Of a stretch of 64,000 nucleotides of DNA, positions 34,153 through 42,801 are shown piece by piece (position 1 is the stretch's first letter; every line of letters starts with the position of its first letter). The translations under genes were made by a program, and so were the position numbers. The DNA comes from JAFDZW01 sp038229915 (GTDB lineage: Bacteria; Bacteroidota; Ignavibacteria; Palsa-1295): positions 62,001 to 126,000 of the forward strand of contig JBBRNY010000001.1 in the NCBI GenBank assembly GCA_038229915.1, read 5' to 3'. The notes beneath the pieces were generated by a model. It did not search any database, was not told the DNA's origin, and worked only from the letters and a program-made list of their open reading frames with translations.

Positions 34153-34845
34153 ATGAATCTTCGTCGCTATATTAGCCGCCTGAGTGTATTAGTATTGTTG
34201 TTGATCATTCAACAGGATGTGTCGGCGCAAAGCCGTATTGCATACGTTGATGCAATGAAGCTCTTGAAGCAATTACCCGAAGCAATGGATGCTGAGTCAC
34301 ATCTGAACCAGTTTGTTTCGCAATGGAACAAAGAGGTTGCTGATCTGGAGACCGAACTCAATCGCAAACGAGTAGATTATGATCGTAAAAAATTAATTAT
34401 GAGCGATGCCGAACGTTCGGCTGCCGAACTTGATATTTCGGAATTGAGAAAACGTATTGACCAATATCGTCAAACGAAATATGGACCCAGTGGCGAACTT
34501 GCCACTCAACAAGAAGGTCTTATGAAATCGGCATACGACAAACTATTGAAAGCTATTGAAGATGTCGCTCTCGAATCAAAGTACGATTATGTCTTTGACA
34601 AAAGCTCAAAGGAGATCGCTTTGCTTTATACCAATGCAAAATTTGATCTGACAAATGCCGTCGCAAAAAAACTTGGTCTTGAAACCAATGATATTTTCAG
34701 CATTCCGTTGATCAATAACACCAAGCCGCAACAACAGCCAAATATGCCTCCACCAGATCAACGAGGTCAACCACAGCCGCCGCCCCAGACCGACCCGTCA
34801 AGGAGACCACCGATCCCACTTGATCCCCAAGCACAACCGCACTAA
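34153..34845 (+). CDS. OmpH/Skp-like protein with Pro/Gln-rich tail
   Basis: Second OmpH-family protein, 230 residues. Signal peptide ends at SAQ (about 26); the SRIAYVDAMKLLKQLPEAM segment opens the OmpH domain; the coiled-coil helices span about 48-135. After the domain (about residue 190), a 40-residue tail is dominated by Pro, Gln and Asp, which ordinary Skp lacks. It is 11 bp before lpxD, a classic skp-lpxD neighbourhood. Probably a periplasmic chaperone with an extra binding tail (inference). Confidence 0.9.
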   Translation: MNLRRYISRLSVLVLLLIIQQDVSAQSRIAYVDAMKLLKQLPEAMDAESHLNQFVSQWNKEVADLETELNRKRVDYDRKKLIMSDAERSAAELDISELRKRIDQYRQTKYGPSGELATQQEGLMKSAYDKLLKAIEDVALESKYDYVFDKSSKEIALLYTNAKFDLTNAVAKKLGLETNDIFSIPLINNTKPQQQPNMPPPDQRGQPQPPPQTDPSRRPPIPLDPQAQPH

Positions 34846-34856
34846 AACGTATCGTT

Positions 34857-35843
34857 ATGCAACTTCTTGAGCTTGCAAAAAAGATCGGCATCGAACGCAT
34901 CGACGGTAATGCTGAAGCCATAGAGATCACTTCGGTTGGTACGATCACTGATGCTGGTGAACAGAGCATCAGTTTTATTGCAAATCCGACTTACGAACAT
35001 TTTATTACCGAAACAAGCGCTCGCGCAGTTATTGTTGGATTAGGGTTTGAGGTACCTGAAAAAATCGGAGCAATACCGATCTTACTCCGAAGCGAAGACC
35101 CATACATCGCCTTTGCAAAAGCATCAGCAATATTAAATCCGAGAACACCTGTATTTTCCGAGCGGCTTGCCCGAACTGCTGTGATCGATCCCGACGCAGT
35201 CATCGCTATGACTGCCATCATCGGTGCACATACATTTATTGCACATAATGTAATCATTGGTGAAGGAACGGTCGTCCATCCGAACTGTACTATATATGAT
35301 GGAGTAGTCATCGGGGCAAATGTCGTAATAGGTGCAGGGACGGTGATCGGGTATGACGGCTTCGGCTTTGCTAAAAGCGCTGACGGGAGTTATCTGAAAG
35401 TACCCCAAACAGGCGGAGTCATCATCGAAGATGACGTCGAAATTGGCGCGAACTGTACTATCGATAGAGCCGCGATCAGCAATACCATTATCCGTCGAGG
35501 CGTGAAGCTCGATAATCTTGTACATATTGCTCATAATGTCGAGATCGGCGAGGATACCGTGATCGCCGCACAAACAGGCATCTCCGGCTCAGCAAAGAAC
35601 GGAAAAGATAATCAGATCGCCGGGCAGGTTGGGATGATCGGCCATATCTATACAGCCGATGGGGTCACGATCATTGCTCAGTCGGGTGTATCAAAATCAT
35701 TGACGAAGCCCGGAGTCTATCAAGGAGCGCCAGCAAAAGAAGTACGGAAAGCATTCCGACAAGAAGCCGCACTTCGAATGCTTCCTGATCTTTTGGATAG
35801 AGTCAGAATACTTGAAGAGAAACTTCGCGACGCTAAGAAGTAG
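34857..35843 (+). CDS. lpxD: UDP-3-O-acylglucosamine N-acyltransferase LpxD
   Basis: Third step of lipid A synthesis, adding an acyl chain to the amine of UDP-3-O-acyl-GlcN; cytoplasmic homotrimer; 328 residues. The N-terminal uridine-binding domain is about 1-100, the left-handed beta-helix hexapeptide repeats are about 105-290 and the catalytic His is in LDNLVHIAHNVEIG (near 227). The C-terminal helix is at about 300-328. It is in the skp-skp-lpxD cluster. Confidence 0.96.
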   Translation: MQLLELAKKIGIERIDGNAEAIEITSVGTITDAGEQSISFIANPTYEHFITETSARAVIVGLGFEVPEKIGAIPILLRSEDPYIAFAKASAILNPRTPVFSERLARTAVIDPDAVIAMTAIIGAHTFIAHNVIIGEGTVVHPNCTIYDGVVIGANVVIGAGTVIGYDGFGFAKSADGSYLKVPQTGGVIIEDDVEIGANCTIDRAAISNTIIRRGVKLDNLVHIAHNVEIGEDTVIAAQTGISGSAKNGKDNQIAGQVGMIGHIYTADGVTIIAQSGVSKSLTKPGVYQGAPAKEVRKAFRQEAALRMLPDLLDRVRILEEKLRDAKK

Positions 35844-35878
35844 TTATACTTATTCGATATAATTTTAAACCATATTAA

Positions 35879-36679
35879 ATGTCAAATACAATTGGTGATT
35901 ACCAAACGCTTGAATGTTCGATCGATGCTCTTGTAGCCACGATCACGATCAACCGTCCCGAAAAATTAAATTCGCTTTCAACGGCAGTACTCGATGACCT
36001 GAGACATTTGGTAACGGATCTGAGAATGCGCGATGATGTTCGCTCGGTCATTATTACTGGCAAAGGTGAAAAGGCTTTCGTTGCCGGTGCTGATATTTCT
36101 GAGCTTGCTGCGCTCAATGACCCCGAAGAAGGGCGCGAGTTTGCACTGATGGGCCAGTCGGTATTTAGTTTGATCGAGACTTCGCCCAAACCATTTATCG
36201 CCGCAGTCAATGGATTTGCACTTGGTGGTGGCTGTGAATTAGCGTTAGCATGCCATATTCGTATTTGTTCGGAGAACGCAAAATTCGGGCAACCGGAAGT
36301 GAACCTCGGTATTATCCCTGGCTATGGTGGCACACAACGCCTGACACGTATTCTCGGCAGAACAATGGCAACCGATCTTATCCTAACAGGGCGACAAATG
36401 GATGCTCGCGAAGCACTCGAACAAGGTCTCGTTGCACGAGTTGTCCCCATTGCCGATCTACTTCCGACAGCTGTTTCAATGGCAACGACGATAGCCTCAA
36501 AAGCACCGCTGGCTATCAGCGCCGCCCTTGAGTGTATTGTTGAAGGAATAGATGAGTCAATTGATGAAGGTCTCGGGAGAGAAGCCGAACGGTTCGGGCA
36601 GCTTACGACCACCGCCGATTTCCACGAAGGCACCACTGCTTTCCTCGAAAAACGCAAAGCACAATTCTTGGGAAAATAA
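35879..36679 (+). CDS. Enoyl-CoA hydratase/crotonase
   Basis: Crotonase-fold hydratase acting on acyl-CoA, 266 residues. Oxyanion-hole segments are FVAGADISEL (about 68-77) and FALGGGCELALA (about 112-123). The two candidate glutamates are in the GGGCE and QPEVNLGIIPGYGG segments (the E134-like position is in QPEVNLG). Fits short-chain enoyl-CoA hydratase in beta-oxidation or butanoate metabolism. No acyl-CoA partner nearby; it stands between lpxD and dprA. Confidence 0.92.
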   Translation: MSNTIGDYQTLECSIDALVATITINRPEKLNSLSTAVLDDLRHLVTDLRMRDDVRSVIITGKGEKAFVAGADISELAALNDPEEGREFALMGQSVFSLIETSPKPFIAAVNGFALGGGCELALACHIRICSENAKFGQPEVNLGIIPGYGGTQRLTRILGRTMATDLILTGRQMDAREALEQGLVARVVPIADLLPTAVSMATTIASKAPLAISAALECIVEGIDESIDEGLGREAERFGQLTTTADFHEGTTAFLEKRKAQFLGK

Positions 36680-36703
36680 ACACTCACTTCCGTAATCGAT
36701 AGT

Positions 36704-37828
36704 ATGACTGCAGACGAGCTTCGCTTTTATTATGCATTATACCTTTGTGATGGAATCGGCGCACAGCGATTGATCGCTCTAAGGACGTACTTCGGTGATG
36801 CACAGCGTGCCTTCGAAGCGTCGGCGAAGCAACTCGAGCGAACCCCGGGTTTTGGTCCCAATCTTGCAGAGCAGTGTGTTGCATCGAAAACCGAAGCACT
36901 CGAAACTGCCGATAGTCACCTAAACGTATTGCCTGAAAATATTTCTGTTCTCACATTCTTTGACCAACAATACCCCGAGCAACTCCGAAATATTTTCAAT
37001 CCTCCGGCACTGTTGTTTTATAGCGGAAACATCGAGCTCTTATCATCAGAGAGAAATATTGCCGTGATCGGTACTCGAACGATCACCGATTATGGCAGAC
37101 GCATCACCACAGAGTTATGTAAAACATTTGCACAGCATTCGGTCACTGTCACCAGCGGTTTTGCAACAGGAGTTGATACCGTTGCCCACCGAGCGGTCTT
37201 TGAAGCGGGCGGCTCAACCATTGCCGTGCTTGGTTCAGGAATAAATGTGATCTACCCAGCTTCAAACAAATCATTTGCGAAGGAATTGATCTCCTCTGAT
37301 AGAGGCTTGATCGTCTCAGAACTTGCTTTCGGGGCACGCCCTGATGCAAAGAATTTCCCGTGGCGCAATAGGATCGTCAGCGGACTTGCTTCGGCAAGCG
37401 TTATTATTGAAAGTGACGACCGGGGCGGCTCAATGATCACCGCTTCGATCACTATTGACCAAAACCGCGAGGTCTTCGCCCTTCCCGGAGATGTTGACCG
37501 GCCAATGAGCCGCGGACCCAATTTATTACTTGCCGAGAACCGGGCAAGGCCTTTTCGCTCAGCTGTTGATATCTTAAAGGCTATGGAATGGCTTGATCCA
37601 GACACGAAAAACGCCCCAAAACCCAAGAAAAATAATCGCATTGGGATGTCATTAATTCAGGAGCAACTCGTTGCTATACTTGACCTTGCGGGTGAACCCA
37701 TCTATATAGATACTGTCGTAGAACGAAGTGGGGTTGATGTACAAACAGCACTGGTACAACTGCTCGAATTAGAGTTCAATGATGTTATCCAACAATTACC
37801 GGGGAAACACTTTTCCACTATTTTTTAA
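36704..37828 (+). CDS. dprA: DNA processing protein DprA
   Basis: Single-stranded DNA-binding and RecA-loading protein for natural transformation, 374 residues. An N-terminal HhH-like region (about 1-65) precedes the Rossmann-like core: the IAVIGTRTITDYGRR, TVTSGFATGVDTVAHR and VLGSGINVIYPASN segments, then FPWRNRIVSGLASASVIIE. The C-terminal winged-helix domain is about 315-370. Followed by a 234-bp gap before the large secreted protein. Part of a set of unrelated housekeeping genes. Confidence 0.95.
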   Translation: MTADELRFYYALYLCDGIGAQRLIALRTYFGDAQRAFEASAKQLERTPGFGPNLAEQCVASKTEALETADSHLNVLPENISVLTFFDQQYPEQLRNIFNPPALLFYSGNIELLSSERNIAVIGTRTITDYGRRITTELCKTFAQHSVTVTSGFATGVDTVAHRAVFEAGGSTIAVLGSGINVIYPASNKSFAKELISSDRGLIVSELAFGARPDAKNFPWRNRIVSGLASASVIIESDDRGGSMITASITIDQNREVFALPGDVDRPMSRGPNLLLAENRARPFRSAVDILKAMEWLDPDTKNAPKPKKNNRIGMSLIQEQLVAILDLAGEPIYIDTVVERSGVDVQTALVQLLELEFNDVIQQLPGKHFSTIF

Positions 37829-38062
37829 AAAATAGTTTGTAACCTTTTGGGGGTCAAGTGGTCTTTTGTATGGTGGGGTAGAGTTTTTTGCGTATTTTAG
37901 TACTTCGAAATTCGCCTACTCTACACGGAAATCGGTGAATGAAGCCACGAAACGCGTTTTTTGACTTGGATGATCCTAAACTGTACTGGGTGATCATTGG
38001 GTCGTAAGGCACGAAAATTTTCTAATTCATAACTTCATCAGTACAATTAATCACGGAACAAG

Positions 38063-41000
38063 ATGAAAAATCGGCTACTATCTCTTGCAATTCTGGCGTT
38101 GGTGAGCGTAATGCTTTTCGGAGCAGATCGTTCATTCGCGCAGGGAAGCCGCCGCGGAGAGCCTAACGTTCTTTCAACAGGCTATTATGCTGTTGATACG
38201 GACGATAATGCTCCTTTGCCATGGCGCCCAAACTATTACTTCGTTGATACCTCGTATCAACCTTTCCTTTGGCATCGTGTCAGAAGCGGTCCGCGTCAGT
38301 TCGCCGCTCCTGGTGAACAGAACTACTTCTTCTATCGCCCAGATCAAGTCGCGAACTTGAACACGATGGATACTATTGACAATTGCTTGGCAGGTCCGCT
38401 TCCTATCGGATTTACCTTCAATTTCTTTAGTCAAGATTATGACTCGGTAACTATTTCTTCAAATGGGTATCTTGGCTTCCGTCCTCGTTCAGAAGGCTTA
38501 GCTGGTTCACCGCCGTTATATTCACAACCGAATAAAACGTCTCCGATCGCTGATATGAAGAATACTCCGAGCGGTGTACCTCAAGGTATCATTGCTGCGA
38601 TGTTTGCTGATCTTGCATTCGTCACCGGCAATGACTCTACGAAGGTGTACGTTCGTACCAGTCCTGCTCTTGATACGTTCTATGTAAATTTTTATAATTT
38701 GCGTATGAGCACATTGAGTGGAAATCAGAACTTCATCGAAGGTGGGCCTGGCAGAGATGCTCTCTTCATCCAAAAGATGCAGGTCGTCTTCACTCGTGCT
38801 GACTCAAGCGTTCAGATCAATTATGGTCCTTTCTCTGGTCAGATATTCACATTGCCTATTGTGACTGCCGCTCGTGTATTCCAGCGCAACTCAACAATCG
38901 GCGTAATGAACGAGAGTCGTACTGAATATACATCGGTCAATACCGGAACACATTCTGGTAAAGGTCGTTGGGATGCAACTTCGAACATCACTTGTAAGAT
39001 CTGTAACAAAGATTTCAAACAAGGCGGACAGTATGCTGTGAAGCTTGTTCGTTGGAAAAATATTGTTCGCGCTATCTCGGTTGATTTCCCGACTCGTAAC
39101 TACGAGATCTGTCTCGGAACATCAGTCGCTCCGAAGGCAACTTACAAGAACGTCAGCTTGAACACTCAGACGTTCAAAGTGAAGTTCCAAATTCGTAACG
39201 TTGTAACAGGCGTTGCTGTCTATGGTCGTGTATTCACCCTGAATAGTGTACTACCTTCGGGTCAGGTTTCAACTGCAACAGGTGATTTCGCAACCTATGC
39301 GACTAACCCAAACATCTTGAACCAACTCGGTACCTTCAACGCTTGCGCAGTAGCAACAAGCTATGACGGCAACGATAACTATATCGGCGACCGTTGGCCT
39401 TTTGACGATACTGTCTGCATTCGTGTATTCGGTATTCGTACAACAGCGCTTCCGTTCAACGATCCTTCAGATAACTACGCTGCGACGATCAACTTTTCAC
39501 TTCCTGACCAAACGAAGTGGGTTGCTATCGGACCGACCGTAGAAGAAGGCGATATTGTTACTTTTGATCCACCACCACCACGTTATGAAGCTGGTAGCGG
39601 TGTAGGTACCAACCAAATGTTGGATCCTGTGATCATGTTCGATCGTCTCGATCAAGCTGGTAATATTTACAGCGGTACTCGTACTGGTGATACGCTCATC
39701 AGCTTCCCGTTCAATATCGGTGGTCAGACCAAAGGCTCTGTTGCTTTTGATTATCAGAGAACTGGTAAGATCAACTTCCCACTCTATTGGGACGGTAACG
39801 TTCTCCAAGGTGCGGAAAAGACCATGTTGAACTCAAGCAATACAACAGTCCGCGCTGGTGATTCAATGATCGTCGAATTCAAAAAACCTAACGAGCCTGC
39901 TTGTAATCCATCAGCCGGTGGTTGGGTTCAAGTTGGTCAGATCGATGGTGGTAATGACTTCGAGTTTAAGCACTATAGTGTTCGTCTCGACGCATTTAGC
40001 ACTCCTTCATTCACTTATTTGACGAACAACTTCCGTTTCCGTCTTCGCTTGAAGGCAAACGATAACGGCGCATATCCTCCGGATGATGATCCGGATGCAT
40101 GGTATGTTGATAATCTTTCATTACAAGTACCACGTAAACCAGAGATCGAAGTAATGTGGGTTCGTGCTGTCACGCCTTACACACATTTACCAATGTCACA
40201 AGCGGTTTCGCTTCCGGTTTATGTTCACTTAGCAAACAATTCTTCGGATGTTGCTATCGCATTCCCGGTTCGTGTTCAAATTCTTGATCCGAACCAAAAT
40301 ACGGTGTATTGGGCGTTGCAAACCGTTACCTCGCTTCGCGCAGGTACCGATACAACGATCACTATGCCAGCTTGGAATGCTCAGAATGCCGGTACGGGCG
40401 GTATGTTCCGTATCCATGCATTCCTTGCAACATCTTCGTATGATTCTTATACACAGGATAATGGTACTTACACAGACTTCTTCCTTGATGCCGGTCAGCC
40501 GGGATCACCGCAAGAATTTGCTTATGACGATGGTAGCAATGATGCACCTGGAACAGCACTTGTTGATTTGAGTGCTTCAGGTAGCGGAGCTGCAAGAATC
40601 GTTTCACAGCAACAGTCACGTGGTGTTGGTTATCATGATCTTTCTGGTAGTATGGCTATGAAGTTCCGTTTGATCACCAAAGATACACTCTATGGTCTTC
40701 GCGTATACTTCGCAGCTGGTAACCAGGCAGATGATCCGATCCGTTTGACGATCTTCAAGGGTAAAGAAGGAAGCTGTATCCCAGGAAATGATACAGTATT
40801 CAACTCTTTGATCGCAGAGACCCGTAAAGGTCAGCTCTTCGATCAATACTGGCCGTACTACTTCCCAACTCCGATCGTGTTGGCACCTGGTATTTATTGG
40901 GCTTCTGTAAGTCAGTTGTCTCTCAGTAACTACTTTATGGGCGCTGATATTTCTCGTGGTGGTGGTCGTATCGTTGTCACAGACCCACAGGTACCGATCA

Positions 41001-41878
41001 TTCCGCCGATCTATAGTGATCCGTTCGGAACGAACATCGGTCAGGATCTCAACACTGGTGATATCTCTTGCGTCTATGCAATGGAAAATATTGCTAACAG
41101 TGGTAACTGGGCTATTTGGATGCCGGGTAGTGGCTTTTGGCCTCCGATGTATCCATCAGCTTTCAGCAACTACCTCGCATGGGGTACGTATATCTGTAAT
41201 CCTTGCGGTGACGGATTCTTTGCACCATACTATTGGAACAATGCAGGTTCGTACAATCCTATGATTCGTGCAATGGTTAGCCAAACTGGTATCTTGCCAG
41301 TCGAACTTACTTACTTGCATGGCAAGAGCGATAACGGCAAAGCTGTTCTCACATGGGCTACCGCTCAGGAAAAGAACAACCAAGGCTTCTTCGTTGAACG
41401 CCGCCGTGTTGACCAAGCCGACGGATTCTTCGAAAAGATTTCGTTCGTCAATGGTAAGGTCAATTCGAATACCGAAACCGGATATTCGTTCGTTGATCGC
41501 AACGTAACACCTGGTACATATACCTACCGCTTGACCCAAATGGATCTTGATGGTAGCCAACATGTCACCAATACGGTTAATGTTGAGATCGGTGCTCCGA
41601 CGAACTTCACGTTGGAACAGAACTATCCGAATCCGTTCAATCCGTCAACTGACATCAGCTTCACATTGCCAGAAGGCGCACCAACCAAACTCGTGATCTA
41701 CAACACGCTTGGTCAGGTCGTCCGTACGCTTGTCGATGGCTATGTCAAGACCGGTACAACAACCGTTCATTTTGACGCGAAAGACGATGCTGGTAACGAA
41801 CTCGCAAGTGGTTCGTACCTCTACAAGATCAATAGCGGATCGTACACTGCGACCCGTAAAATGAACTTGTCGAAATAA
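38063..41878 (+). CDS. Giant T9SS-secreted surface protein, 1271 aa
   Basis: Secreted or surface-anchored protein. Signal peptide ends near SFAQ (about 27). It contains beta-sandwich-like segments, one CxxC pair in TCKICNKDF (about 310-318), and a region that appears to be a lectin/MAM-like jelly roll (about 600-700). A fibronectin-like segment ELTYLHGKSDNGKAVLTW precedes the C-terminal type A T9SS sorting domain (last 85 residues, NYPNPFNPST from 1187). Codon use is strongly biased, like the phosphate porin, and a strong terminator follows, so it is likely abundant. No enzymatic motif seen. Confidence 0.88.
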   Translation: MKNRLLSLAILALVSVMLFGADRSFAQGSRRGEPNVLSTGYYAVDTDDNAPLPWRPNYYFVDTSYQPFLWHRVRSGPRQFAAPGEQNYFFYRPDQVANLNTMDTIDNCLAGPLPIGFTFNFFSQDYDSVTISSNGYLGFRPRSEGLAGSPPLYSQPNKTSPIADMKNTPSGVPQGIIAAMFADLAFVTGNDSTKVYVRTSPALDTFYVNFYNLRMSTLSGNQNFIEGGPGRDALFIQKMQVVFTRADSSVQINYGPFSGQIFTLPIVTAARVFQRNSTIGVMNESRTEYTSVNTGTHSGKGRWDATSNITCKICNKDFKQGGQYAVKLVRWKNIVRAISVDFPTRNYEICLGTSVAPKATYKNVSLNTQTFKVKFQIRNVVTGVAVYGRVFTLNSVLPSGQVSTATGDFATYATNPNILNQLGTFNACAVATSYDGNDNYIGDRWPFDDTVCIRVFGIRTTALPFNDPSDNYAATINFSLPDQTKWVAIGPTVEEGDIVTFDPPPPRYEAGSGVGTNQMLDPVIMFDRLDQAGNIYSGTRTGDTLISFPFNIGGQTKGSVAFDYQRTGKINFPLYWDGNVLQGAEKTMLNSSNTTVRAGDSMIVEFKKPNEPACNPSAGGWVQVGQIDGGNDFEFKHYSVRLDAFSTPSFTYLTNNFRFRLRLKANDNGAYPPDDDPDAWYVDNLSLQVPRKPEIEVMWVRAVTPYTHLPMSQAVSLPVYVHLANNSSDVAIAFPVRVQILDPNQNTVYWALQTVTSLRAGTDTTITMPAWNAQNAGTGGMFRIHAFLATSSYDSYTQDNGTYTDFFLDAGQPGSPQEFAYDDGSNDAPGTALVDLSASGSGAARIVSQQQSRGVGYHDLSGSMAMKFRLITKDTLYGLRVYFAAGNQADDPIRLTIFKGKEGSCIPGNDTVFNSLIAETRKGQLFDQYWPYYFPTPIVLAPGIYWASVSQLSLSNYFMGADISRGGGRIVVTDPQVPIIPPIYSDPFGTNIGQDLNTGDISCVYAMENIANSGNWAIWMPGSGFWPPMYPSAFSNYLAWGTYICNPCGDGFFAPYYWNNAGSYNPMIRAMVSQTGILPVELTYLHGKSDNGKAVLTWATAQEKNNQGFFVERRRVDQADGFFEKISFVNGKVNSNTETGYSFVDRNVTPGTYTYRLTQMDLDGSQHVTNTVNVEIGAPTNFTLEQNYPNPFNPSTDISFTLPEGAPTKLVIYNTLGQVVRTLVDGYVKTGTTTVHFDAKDDAGNELASGSYLYKINSGSYTATRKMNLSK

Positions 41879-41899
41879 TCGGTCAATAGATCATTAACA

Positions 41900-41935
41900 A
41901 AAAAGCCCCGCTCGTAATGAGCGGGGCTTTTTGTT
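41900..41935 (+). terminator. Strong terminator after the 1271-aa gene
   Basis: A 14-bp perfect stem (41900-41913 with 41919-41932), GC-rich core GCCCCGCTC, GTAAT loop and T5 followed by GTTTT. Confidence 0.93.
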
Positions 41936-41988
41936 TTATAAAAAGAAATGAAATGAGTTGGGTAAGGAAAATAGAACCAAAAAAAAGG

Positions 41989-42801
41989 TTATCCGCCAAT
42001 GACACCACGATCTGAATGACGATAAAAATCGAGGATCACTTGCACCTCAGCGATATTCAGATCCTGATTTGCTTCGATAGTGCTCATTGCATCTGTGAAG
42101 TTCAGACCCGAGAAATAAATAAGTTTATACGCATCCCGGATCTTCTTGATCGCCTCTTTTGTAAAGCCGCGTCGCTCTAAACCGATCTTATTGACACCAA
42201 CAAAACGAGGAGGTTCATCTGCAATCAGTGAATAAGGCGGCGCATCTTTGGTGAGCATTAATGCTGCGCCGACCATCGAGTATGCACCGATCATTGAAAA
42301 TTGATGGACACCAGTAAGTCCGCCGATCGTAACGAACGAACCGATCGTGCAATGGCCTGCTACTTGAACGGCATTTGAGAGAATGACATGATCGCCGATC
42401 AAACAATCATGTGCAATATGAGAGTATGCCATGATTAGGCAATGACTTCCGACTTTGGTGATCGAGTCGTGTGTGCCGGCTTTTGAAGTTGTTGTATGAA
42501 CGGTTGCTCGGTGGATAGTAGCAAACTCTCTGATGGTCGTATGATCGCCGATCTCGACGTATGTTTTTTCAGAGCCACTAAACTTGAGATCTTGTGGGAC
42601 ATTTGCGACAACCGCGCTGTGATGGATCACACATTCTTTGCCAATACGTGCGCCCGAGGCAATAAAAGCATGATGGGAGATGCTGGTCCCCTCACCGATG
42701 GTCACATCGCCATCAATGATCGCATAGGCACCGATCTCGACACCATCAGCAAGTTCTGCTGTTGGATCAATGATCGCCGTTGGATGGATCTTCGTTGCCA
42801 C
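41989..42801 (-). CDS. lpxA: UDP-N-acetylglucosamine acyltransferase LpxA
   Basis: First step of lipid A synthesis: transfers a 3-hydroxyacyl chain from ACP to UDP-GlcNAc. 270 residues, left-handed beta-helix (about 1-190) then a helical C-terminal domain. The catalytic His is in IMAYSHIAHDCLIGD (around residue 130). Its GTG start overlaps the LpxC-FabZ stop codon by one base (TAGTG). GTG is confirmed by the natural MATKIHPTAIID opening. Confidence 0.95.
   Translation of the reverse strand: MATKIHPTAIIDPTAELADGVEIGAYAIIDGDVTIGEGTSISHHAFIASGARIGKECVIHHSAVVANVPQDLKFSGSEKTYVEIGDHTTIREFATIHRATVHTTTSKAGTHDSITKVGSHCLIMAYSHIAHDCLIGDHVILSNAVQVAGHCTIGSFVTIGGLTGVHQFSMIGAYSMVGAALMLTKDAPPYSLIADEPPRFVGVNKIGLERRGFTKEAIKKIRDAYKLIYFSGLNFTDAMSTIEANQDLNIAEVQVILDFYRHSDRGVIGG

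Noticed and set aside
35133..35573. A 146-codon minus-strand frame opposite lpxD
   Set aside because: The lpxD frame has full hexapeptide repeats and the catalytic His; the opposite frame is a shadow of that regular codon pattern.
37829..38062. A structured leader or riboswitch in the 234-bp gap before the 1271-aa gene
   Set aside because: Only a 6-bp complementary pair (GTAGAG/CTCTAC) and scattered T-runs are visible; no known riboswitch core or terminator was recognised.
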